Assembly (NCBI GenBank): GCA_024636595.1
Contig: JAGXGT010000144.1
Location: 1-18,308, forward strand
DNA from: Sphingomonadales bacterium
Lineage (GTDB): Bacteria; Pseudomonadota; Alphaproteobacteria; Sphingomonadales; Sphingomonadaceae
Direction: 5' to 3'
Length of the DNA: 18,308 nucleotides
Part shown: piece by piece, positions 8,233 through 14,874 of the stretch
Layout of the letters: every line of letters begins with the position of its first letter
Numbering within the stretch: the first letter of the stretch is position 1
Program-made: the position numbers and the translations under genes
Notes under the pieces: model-generated
The model's database searches: none
The model's input: only the letters and a program-made list of their open reading frames with translations
Told to the model about the DNA's origin: nothing

Positions 8233-8907
8233 TTACAGCAGTCCGAGCAGCTTGCGCGCAGCTTCTGCTGAGGACACAGGGTTCTGCCCGGTCACCAGCT
8301 TGCCGTCGACAACGACAAAAGAGGCCCAATCCTCGCCCTTACGATACTCGCCGCCATTGTTGATCAGCATATCTTCGACCAGAAAAGGCACGACGTCGGT
8401 CAGGCCGACGCCCTCTTCTTCACTGTTGGTGAAGCCGGTCACCGTCTTGCCGGACACCAGCGGCTTGCCGTCCGCATTCTTGGTATGCTTGAAAACCGCT
8501 GGCGCATGGCAGACTGCACCGATGGGAAGATCCTTTGCGGCAAATGTCTCGATCAGCGCGGTGCTGTCGCTATCTTCCGCCAGATCCCAGAGCGGGCCAT
8601 GACCGCCCGGATAAAAGATCGCGTCGAAACCGTCTGCCGAAATGGTCGACAGGACAGCCGTATTGGCCAGGTCCTTCTGCGCCGCTTCATCAGCCTTGAA
8701 CCGCTTGGTGTCGTCTGTCTGGGCGTCATCGGTGTCGCTCGATGGGTCTAGTGGCGGCTGGCCACCTTTTGGCGAAGCCAGAGTGACATTTGCTCCCGCC
8801 TCCTTGAACACATAATAAGGTGCGGCAAATTCCTCGAGCCAAAAGCCCGTCTTCTTGCCGGTGTCACCGAGTTGGTCGTGTGATGTTAGAACCATTAAAA
8901 TTTTCAT
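8233..8907 (-). CDS. DJ-1/PfpI superfamily protein, Hsp31/glyoxalase III-like
   Basis: 224 residues, first gene of the operon. The nucleophile elbow is IGAVCHAPAV with Cys133-His134, and the conserved acidic residue follows GFWLEE (Glu25/26). FYPGGHGPLWDL (about 98-109) is the oxyanion/glycine loop, and TNSEEEGVGLTDVVPF is a segment shared with type 1 glutamine amidotransferase-like Hsp31 relatives of yeast and bacteria. Family members convert methylglyoxal to lactate without glutathione, act as chaperones, or protect against electrophilic and oxidative stress; which of these applies here is not visible. AAAGG lies about 8 bp before the ATG as ribosome binding site. An acidic insertion (about residues 54-68) is the only oddity. 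A promoter-like element with a palindrome lies about 80 bp upstream. Confidence 0.92.
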   Translation of the reverse strand: MKILMVLTSHDQLGDTGKKTGFWLEEFAAPYYVFKEAGANVTLASPKGGQPPLDPSSDTDDAQTDDTKRFKADEAAQKDLANTAVLSTISADGFDAIFYPGGHGPLWDLAEDSDSTALIETFAAKDLPIGAVCHAPAVFKHTKNADGKPLVSGKTVTGFTNSEEEGVGLTDVVPFLVEDMLINNGGEYRKGEDWASFVVVDGKLVTGQNPVSSAEAARKLLGLL

Positions 8908-8984
8908 GATTATTGCCTTTTATTTTCTCGAAATTGCTTCTTACAAACAACTCACAGCTAGTGGCTCGGTTGCGTGATGCGGTA

Positions 8985-9006
8985 ACTATATTCTCCCATT
9001 ATGGGA
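8985..9006 (-). promoter_or_regulatory. Putative promoter with 13-bp palindromic operator ahead of the DJ-1/efflux operon
   Basis: A perfect 6-1-6 palindrome TCCCAT-T-ATGGGA occupies 8994-9006. On the minus strand TATAGT (8990 to 8985) follows immediately and resembles a -10 box, so the palindrome would lie in the spacer of the promoter, where repressors or MerR-type activators often bind. No good -35 box is visible. The leader to the DJ-1/PfpI ATG at 8907 would be about 70 nt. The palindrome is seen directly; its regulatory role is inferred, and no regulator gene is adjacent. Confidence 0.4.
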
Positions 9007-9037
9007 TCATCATGGGGCGTTGTTTCGAATCGATCTT

Positions 9038-9245
9038 TCAAGAATAGGCCCCGTCGGAATAGTTCAGTTCATAGCTGTGCCTATAAATTTCGAATATCAT
9101 ACCCAACGGGTCCTCGACATAGCGCATCCGATAGGGTTTCTCGCCAGGGAAATATTCGCGAACCGGCATCCGTGGTCAATCAGAGTGGTCAATCAGATCA
9201 GCCAGATCCTGTCGCCCGTGGCGTATGGAATTGGCTGTACTATAT
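9038..9245 (-). pseudogene. Remnant of a glyoxalase/VOC family gene (C-terminal end)
   Basis: On the minus strand, codons 9169 to 9038 encode a 43-residue piece beginning MPVREYFPGEKPYRMRYVED and ending in FEIYRHSYELNYSDGAYS before a TGA stop. PGEKPYRMRYVEDPLGMIFEIY is the typical last beta-strand block of vicinal-oxygen-chelate proteins, with the Glu of FEIY at the usual metal-ligand position. The same frame continues upstream as QDLADLIDHSD, then a TGA (9176-9178), and another stop at 9245. No N-terminal VOC half exists because the nitrilase gene ends at 9283. The TGA falls inside the first copy of a 13-bp tandem repeat. The piece lies between two same-strand genes and is best read as a truncated, nonsense-containing leftover. 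Its nearness to a glyoxalase III-like gene is suggestive. Confidence 0.65.
9172..9197. repeat. Perfect 13-bp tandem duplication
   Basis: GTGGTCAATCAGA occurs twice head to tail (9172-9184 and 9185-9197). The unit length is not a multiple of three, and the repeat lies inside the decayed VOC gene. Replication slippage is the simplest origin and may have contributed to loss of the reading frame. Confidence 0.8.
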
Positions 9246-9282
9246 TACCGCGCCGCGGACCGGAGCCTCTTCGCGCAATAGT

Positions 9283-10824
9283 CTAACCCTTCCACAACAC
9301 CCGATAGAGATCGAAGCGTCGATCTTTCAAATTCTGCACAGCACCGGATTGTCGGCTGGTCAGCAGGCTGGTCATCGACAGATCGGCGATCGCAATGGTT
9401 TCGGTATTGGCGGCTGTGTCCGCCGCAACACCATCGCGTGCGAACGGGAAGTCCGATGGCGTCAAGATCGCGCTTTCGGCATAGTGAATGTCCATATTCT
9501 CGACATTCGGCAAGTTACCGACCACGCCCGACATCACGACATAGCATTGATTCTCCACGGCCCGCGCCTGGCAACAATAGCGCACACGCAAATAGCCGCG
9601 CCGTTCATCGGTACAGAAGGGGACGAACAGGATCATCGCGCCCTGATCGACCAGATGGCGCGCCATTTCGGGAAACTCGCTGTCATAGCAGATCATCACG
9701 CCGATCGGGCCGCAATCCGTTGGAATGGCTTCTGCGCCATAACCGCCCTTGATGTTCCACCAGCGTACTTCGCTGGGCGTCGGGTGCAGCTTGTCCTGCG
9801 TGTAAATCGCGCCGCTGCGCAGGAACACGTAGGAGATATTGCGAATATCGCCATTTTCCATGTGGGTCGGATGCGATCCGCCAATGATGTTGATATGATA
9901 GGAAACAGCCAGCTTTTCCATCACTTCCTTGAACCGGTCGGTATATTCCGCGATTTTCTCGATTGCCTGGGCCGGTTCCAGCTTTTCGCCTTCCAAAGAC
10001 AGCAATTGAAGCGTGAACAATTCCGGGAACGTGACAAAGTCCGCACCATAATCAGCAGCTACGTCGACAAAATATTCCACCTGCTCTTCAAATTCCAGCT
10101 GCGAGGCAATTTTGCGCATTTGAAATTGCACCGTCGCCACGCGGACTGACTGAGGTAGCCGGTCATGCGGTGTCTGCGTTACCAATTTGGCATCCGCAGC
10201 CAGCGGATTTTCCCAGAACATATGGACCGCATGGCCGCCGGACGGGGTGTCGCTCGGCATATAGTCTTTCAAGACCCCGATCGGTTCAAAGCCCTGATTG
10301 AGCTGAAAATTGATCACCGGATCCCGGAACTGCTTCTCGACTACGGCAGTCAGATAATCAGCCGGGTCGGGGAATTTGCGCTTGCGGCGCGCGTAGCCGG
10401 GCATCCGACCGCCAAAAATTATTCCCTTGAGGCCGAGATGCTGACAGAGTTCCCTGCGTACTTTGTAGAAGCGCAGGCCAATGCGCAGCCGCCGGTAATC
10501 CGGATCGACACTGACTTCCATGCCGTAAAGAATCTGACCATTGGGATCGTGCCGGGCGGCAAAGCCGCCACCGGTAATTTCGGACCAGCTATGGGCCCGG
10601 CGTGCGGTTTTTTCGGAAATCTGGAAGGTTGCGCAATGGCCGACGATCTTGCCCTCATATTCCGCGACCAGCTGGCCGTCGGCAAAATTGTTGATCTGGC
10701 CGCGTACTTCCTCGGTCGTATAGTTTTCCCCCTTGCCGTACACCTTGCGGGACAGTGCGGAGATTTTTCTGGCGTCTTCCAGTTCCGCCATGCGGATGAT
10801 GAGCTTTGGTTTTTCTGCGGTCAT
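9283..10824 (-). CDS. GNAT acetyltransferase-carbon-nitrogen hydrolase (nitrilase superfamily) fusion
   Basis: 513 residues in two domains. Residues about 8-205 form a GNAT domain: RMAELEDARKISALSRKVYG opens it, and EVSVDPDYRRLRIGLRFYKV (about 103-122) resembles the acetyl-CoA-binding motif A. Residues about 226-510 form a CN-hydrolase domain with a complete Glu-Lys-Cys triad: Glu268 in VTFPELF, Lys345 in DKLHPTP, and Cys379 in GVMICYDSEFPE. Nitrilase-superfamily enzymes hydrolyse amides or nitriles, and GNAT domains acylate amines, so the fusion could transfer or remove acyl groups on one small molecule. The same domain pairing is known as a conserved bacterial protein of unclear substrate. 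The ATG at 10824 has only a weak ribosome binding site. A same-strand SDR gene lies 89 bp upstream, so co-transcription is possible. Confidence 0.92.
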   Translation of the reverse strand: MTAEKPKLIIRMAELEDARKISALSRKVYGKGENYTTEEVRGQINNFADGQLVAEYEGKIVGHCATFQISEKTARRAHSWSEITGGGFAARHDPNGQILYGMEVSVDPDYRRLRIGLRFYKVRRELCQHLGLKGIIFGGRMPGYARRKRKFPDPADYLTAVVEKQFRDPVINFQLNQGFEPIGVLKDYMPSDTPSGGHAVHMFWENPLAADAKLVTQTPHDRLPQSVRVATVQFQMRKIASQLEFEEQVEYFVDVAADYGADFVTFPELFTLQLLSLEGEKLEPAQAIEKIAEYTDRFKEVMEKLAVSYHINIIGGSHPTHMENGDIRNISYVFLRSGAIYTQDKLHPTPSEVRWWNIKGGYGAEAIPTDCGPIGVMICYDSEFPEMARHLVDQGAMILFVPFCTDERRGYLRVRYCCQARAVENQCYVVMSGVVGNLPNVENMDIHYAESAILTPSDFPFARDGVAADTAANTETIAIADLSMTSLLTSRQSGAVQNLKDRRFDLYRVLWKG

Positions 10825-10913
10825 CCGCGCCCATTAGCGGGGTTTTATTCGCTGTAAAAGATTTGTTGTGAGAAAGTGCCCAATCGCCCGGTCTTTTTGA
10901 GAATCCGGCGTCG

Positions 10914-11687
10914 TCAGTAGCCTTGAACCGATCCTCCATCCACCTGGATCGAGGTTCCCGTAATATAGCTTGCTGCATCGGACCCGAGGAACACCGCCAG
11001 ATTGGCGATTTCCTCCGGCCGACCGATCCGCTGCATCGGGATTTGCGCGGCGAGCGCAGCGGCAATCTCTTCGACGCTGTTGCCCGAAGCGGCAGATTGC
11101 TGTTCCAGGATTTGGGCGACGCGATCGGTCTGGTTAAATCCCGGGCATACCGTATTCACCAGCACATTATCGGCCGCCACCTGATTGGCGAGCGTTTTGG
11201 CCCAGCCCAATACCGCCATGCGGATGCTGTTGGACAGGGTCAGGCCCGGAACCGGCTGTTTCACCCCGGACGATGAAATATTGATGATCCGGCCCCATTT
11301 CTGGGCGCGCATGTGCGGAAGCACCAGCCGCGTAGCCCGCACAACGGACATCAAAGTCAGCTCTACCGCCTTTTCCCAGTCGCCGTCACCCAGCTCTGCA
11401 AACAGCCCCGGCGGTGGTCCGCCGGCGTTGTTCACCAATATATCGATGCCGCCGAATTCTTCGGTCGCTGCATCGACGACCCGTTCGATATCCTGAGATT
11501 GGGAGACATCCCCGACCATCGCTAAACAACCCGGCATTTGCGCCGCAGCGGCATCGAGCTTGTCCTGCGACCTGCTGCAAATTGCCACTTTCGCGCCGCA
11601 CGCATGAAATCCCAATGCGGTCGCCAGTCCGATGCCCTTGCTGCCAGCCGTGACCAGCACAGCCCTGTTTTTCAGATTTAGTTCCAT
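10914..11687 (-). CDS. Short-chain dehydrogenase/reductase with non-canonical active site (BKR-like)
   Basis: 257 residues with an overall classical SDR fold: a cofactor loop at 13-20 reading TAGSKGIG (Ala where the usual motif has the first Gly), NNAG at 86-89, INISSS at 135-140, and a C-terminal GSDAASYITGTSIQVDGG. At the position of the catalytic YxxxK the protein has SNSIR (Ser152 and Arg156), so both Tyr and Lys are missing. This matches a known BKR-like SDR subgroup with imperfect cofactor and catalytic motifs; reductase activity by the usual mechanism is therefore doubtful. It precedes the GNAT-nitrilase gene by 89 bp on the same strand. The start ATG has no evident Shine-Dalgarno sequence, but MELNLKNRAVLVTAG is a normal SDR N-terminus. 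Annotation as 3-oxoacyl-ACP reductase would overstate the evidence. Confidence 0.88.
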   Translation of the reverse strand: MELNLKNRAVLVTAGSKGIGLATALGFHACGAKVAICSRSQDKLDAAAAQMPGCLAMVGDVSQSQDIERVVDAATEEFGGIDILVNNAGGPPPGLFAELGDGDWEKAVELTLMSVVRATRLVLPHMRAQKWGRIINISSSGVKQPVPGLTLSNSIRMAVLGWAKTLANQVAADNVLVNTVCPGFNQTDRVAQILEQQSAASGNSVEEIAAALAAQIPMQRIGRPEEIANLAVFLGSDAASYITGTSIQVDGGSVQGY

Positions 11688-11812
11688 GGGCCGATATCTG
11701 GCCGAACGAAGCGCAGATGTATAGTGGTAATGAAGTTCGCCATTCAGCCGGGCGGGGCAGAGATGATGACGGTCGGTCCAAAAAGCCGTCGCGCTACCTC
11801 AGGATCGTGCCA

Positions 11813-14344
11813 CTAGTTCACTGTAATCCAGTTTTGCAAAGATGCCTTCAAATTATCAACCATGACCGGCTTGGCAATATGACCCTGCATCCCGGATTGG
11901 AGGCATTGCGCGATGTCCTCGGGATAAGCGTTTGCGGTTATGGCCAATATCGGCAACTGCTCTTTGGAATATCCTTTCGACCGAATGACTTCTGTCGCTT
12001 CATATCCGTCCATGACGGGCATTTGAACATCCATAAGCACCAAATCAAACGGGGTTTCCTCTCGGTCGGCCGCTTCAACCTTCTCAACGGCGTCGGCACC
12101 ATTCACCGCCAGAACGATTTGATAACCGAGCTTCTTGATCATCTCCGCAATCAGAATCTGATTGATGTCATGGTCTTTGGCCAGCAAAATTTTGCCATTG
12201 GACGCTTTCGCAAAAGGTTTGCCGAGCGTGTGGCTTACGCCCGCAACCAGTTGTTCATCGGCGGGCGGTGTCTTCGTCGCCACCCGCTGGTCCGGTCGTA
12301 CTGAGACGGGAAATTGCAGATGAAAGGTGGTGCCATTCTTTTCTGTGCTGCACACCTCTATCGTGCCGCCCATGATCGACGCCAGTTGCCTGCTGATCGT
12401 CAATCCCAAACCGCTCCCGCCGAAATTTCTTGTCGTATCGGGATCCGCCTGTTCAAACGGAGCAAAAATGGCCTCCAACCGGTCTGACGGAATGCCGATC
12501 CCGGTATCTTCGACAAACACGTGCATATTGGTTTCATCGTTTACGGGAACGTCTGCTTCGACTGTGACCGTCACCGCGCCAGCCCTGGTAAATTTGACCG
12601 CGTTCCCGAGAAGATTGAGGATGATCTGACGCAAATGGCCGGCGTCCGCAAGAATATGGTCGGGTACATTTTCTTCAATATGCAGATTGAGCCGAAGTTG
12701 CTTTTGCTTGGCGATCGGGGCCATCAGTCCCACACAAGCATTGAACATTTGCCGCGTCGACATACGTTCTGCCGTGCGATTGGTCTGACCTGCCTCGACC
12801 TTGGAAATATCCAGAATATTGTTGAGAAGTCGCATCATTGCGTTGCCGGAATCCAGTATCATCTTGGCATGATATTCCTGTTCCGACGGCAGATCGCTGT
12901 CCAGCAACATCTGCGTAAACCCCAGCACACCGTTCATGGGCGTCCTTATCTCGTGGCTCATATTGGCGAGGAACCGGGACTTTGCATCGGCTGCTCTTTC
13001 GGCACCCTCTCTGGCGGAAACCAGCTTTTCTTCCATCTGCTTTCGTTCGGTTACGTCTCTTATGCTGCCGACGATCCCGACAATCCCGTCATCCTCATCG
13101 ACCAGTCTGGAAAAGCTCAGTTCGACCTCTACTTCTGATCCGTTTTCATGACGTATGGTGCCTTCAAAACGGGAGTGCTTGATGTCACCCGACTGGATCG
13201 GCTTGAGATGGGACTCCAGAAATTTGACGCCATCCATATCAAATATATTGGTAACATCCTGTCCCAAGCTGTCCTGGATTGACCGTCCCGTCAGCTTGTT
13301 CCACGCAGGGTTTAAAAACTGCCATTGCAGATCTTCATTGGTCCGAAAGATGACCTCGCTCACATTCTCTAGCATGGAATCGCGGACTTCCCGATGGATG
13401 CGCAGCGTCTGCCGAATTTTGGCCATTTCAGAGAGCATGGCCGAAGCTGGCATTCCTACGGCAAAGCAGCTCAACAGAAAAATCTGCATGATGAACAATT
13501 TTGCCGTCAGCGAGAGGTCGACCGCATAAAATGGACCGGCTTCAAGGGCTGCGCAAATAACGACCACCACCGCAATGAGGCCGATCGAAACGGAGGTGCC
13601 GGGTGTGCCCAGTCTGAACGCATTGAGCAGGACGAGCGGCGCTACAAGGAAAAATACCGGGAAACTGAGAAAACCGAAGATGATGATCGCCGAAGCCAGG
13701 GTGAAGGACTGGATCAGCAGCCAATCTCTGGCATTGGCACGAAAGTTCAGCCGCTTGCTATGGCCGCCCGGCTTTTGTGTTGGCTTGATAAGATCAAGCA
13801 CTACCATCACGGCTGGACTGAGCAATAGCATGCCGAGACCATCTGTGGTGGTCCACTGGAGCCAGGACAACAGAAACGACTGCCATGTTCCGACCGAAAA
13901 AAGCAGTCCGGCAAAAAGCCCCGAAGCCAAGGGTCCCACAAGGCCGCCAACGAAACAGAATTTTCCAAGATCGGACGGCTTCTGCATATCCGGTCGGGGC
14001 AGCCCAAGCCATCGCATGAAGAGCCAGATCAATATTATTTCAAACTGATTGATCGCTGCGAGCGTTATGGCCCCGGTCGCCGGAGCGCCGGTCAGAAGAT
14101 TCACAGCAATGTTTACGCCAAACGCCGCCGCGAGATAGAAGGGTATAGTATGTTTTTTTGATCTCAGGACTACGGCTACGAGAAACGCATTGGCCAACCA
14201 GACAACCGCGATCCCGCCCTCATAGGCCGTCAGGCTGATGCCGCCCCAGGCCAGCGCACCAAAAATTGCCGACACAACCAAAGTGACGGCTCCATTCATC
14301 CAGCGCGTTTGTCGAGCTAGTTGAGCCATGTAAGACCGCCGCAT
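11813..14344 (-). CDS. Hybrid sensor histidine kinase/response regulator (MASE1-PAS-HisKA-HATPase-REC)
   Basis: 843 residues. The N-terminus (about 17-305) has around eight hydrophobic segments with VWLANAFLVAVVLR near residue 50 and LAAAFGVNIAVNLL near 71-84, as in MASE1 sensory membrane domains. A PAS domain follows (about 320-435, FRTNEDLQWQFLNPAWNKLT ... GIVGSIRDVTERK). The dimerisation/phosphoacceptor domain has His464 in FLANMSHEIRTPMNG. The ATPase domain has Asn581 in LLGNAVKFT, DTGIGI (613-618) and GGSGLGL (642-648). A receiver domain closes the protein with Asp772 in LVLMDVQMPVMDGYEA, Thr803 and Lys825. In the receiver's first loop, KILLAKDHDINQ has Lys723 where an acidic residue usually helps bind Mg2+; Asp724 remains. 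No separate output domain exists, so signalling presumably continues through a phosphotransfer protein elsewhere. ATG 14330 is an alternative start; neither start has a good ribosome binding site. Confidence 0.93.
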   Translation of the reverse strand: MRRSYMAQLARQTRWMNGAVTLVVSAIFGALAWGGISLTAYEGGIAVVWLANAFLVAVVLRSKKHTIPFYLAAAFGVNIAVNLLTGAPATGAITLAAINQFEIILIWLFMRWLGLPRPDMQKPSDLGKFCFVGGLVGPLASGLFAGLLFSVGTWQSFLLSWLQWTTTDGLGMLLLSPAVMVVLDLIKPTQKPGGHSKRLNFRANARDWLLIQSFTLASAIIIFGFLSFPVFFLVAPLVLLNAFRLGTPGTSVSIGLIAVVVVICAALEAGPFYAVDLSLTAKLFIMQIFLLSCFAVGMPASAMLSEMAKIRQTLRIHREVRDSMLENVSEVIFRTNEDLQWQFLNPAWNKLTGRSIQDSLGQDVTNIFDMDGVKFLESHLKPIQSGDIKHSRFEGTIRHENGSEVEVELSFSRLVDEDDGIVGIVGSIRDVTERKQMEEKLVSAREGAERAADAKSRFLANMSHEIRTPMNGVLGFTQMLLDSDLPSEQEYHAKMILDSGNAMMRLLNNILDISKVEAGQTNRTAERMSTRQMFNACVGLMAPIAKQKQLRLNLHIEENVPDHILADAGHLRQIILNLLGNAVKFTRAGAVTVTVEADVPVNDETNMHVFVEDTGIGIPSDRLEAIFAPFEQADPDTTRNFGGSGLGLTISRQLASIMGGTIEVCSTEKNGTTFHLQFPVSVRPDQRVATKTPPADEQLVAGVSHTLGKPFAKASNGKILLAKDHDINQILIAEMIKKLGYQIVLAVNGADAVEKVEAADREETPFDLVLMDVQMPVMDGYEATEVIRSKGYSKEQLPILAITANAYPEDIAQCLQSGMQGHIAKPVMVDNLKASLQNWITVN

Positions 14345-14874
14345 GAATTTTGTATGTTCATAATCTTGTAAACGGACGAAACCGATTTTTACTAAGCAGA
14401 GGCTGGCCGAAAGGCGATATCTCGGTGCCGCACCTTCTGTGAAACTGGCAATGAATCCAGGGGGTCGCTGGCAACGCGGTCGATTGTCTGAGCATATGGT
14501 ACAGCAATATCAGTCACTTATCGTCTCCTGCATCGAGATTGATCACGGCTCACGCCAAACTTGTCGGCCGCTTTTTCATCCGCCCCCGCGGACAGAATTG
14601 AGCAGATTTCTCCGATATGGAGCATCTCGCAAATTCTGTCGTTGCAAGGCAAGCAACCGGCTTTCCGCCGTCACGTCCCTCCGGATGGTAGCAATATTCA
14701 GTTAATATATATTACCCATTTGCTGTCCAAACACTGACGCCAGCACTGGAATTTGTGCCGACTTGTCGGCAGTCGATAGCGATGCGATCAGTGGCATCGC
14801 GCTCCCATCATCACATCGAATGGTTTGCAAAAAGCCGCTTGCCTTATTGATCGAATAGGCCAAAACTGCGCTTC
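14345..14874. other. 530-bp non-coding divergent region
   Basis: The gap separates the leftward hybrid kinase from the rightward DUF3667 gene and must hold both promoters. I find no credible protein gene on either strand. Visible structures are a nested 50-nt hairpin (14591-14640), a 12-bp AT palindrome TAATATATATTA (14703-14714), a short GCCGA-CTTG-TCGGC hairpin (14757-14770), and a GCGATGC/GCATCGC stem with 8-nt loop (14779-14800). The decamer ACTTGTCGGC occurs at 14559-14568 and again at 14761-14770. No -35/-10 pair could be assigned with confidence. Confidence 0.6.
14591..14640. repeat. Nested 50-nt inverted repeat / hairpin
   Basis: GACAGAATT (14591-14599) is perfectly complementary to AATTCTGTC (14632-14640). 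Inside, after a symmetrical 4x4 internal loop, AGAT (14604-14607) pairs with ATCT (14624-14627). Then CTCC (14610-14613) pairs with GGAG (14619-14622) around the 5-nt loop GATAT. The layered pairing is unlikely for random sequence and suggests a structured RNA, a protein-binding site or a decayed miniature inverted-repeat element. There is no T-run after it on either strand, so a simple intrinsic terminator does not fit. Confidence 0.55.

Noticed and set aside
9001..10149. Long plus-strand open frame (382 codons) across the VOC remnant and opposite the nitrilase domain
   Set aside because: It lies antisense to the GNAT-nitrilase gene with its intact catalytic triad; the predicted protein has no family features.
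11689..11703. GGCC-GATATC-TGGCC near-palindrome ahead of the SDR gene
   Set aside because: The arms are out of register by one base and it overlaps the start codon region; such GC-rich near-palindromes are common here.
14439..14705. Plus-strand 88-codon frame in the kinase/DUF3667 gap
   Set aside because: GTG start without ribosome binding site, no recognisable family, and the frame crosses the nested hairpin.
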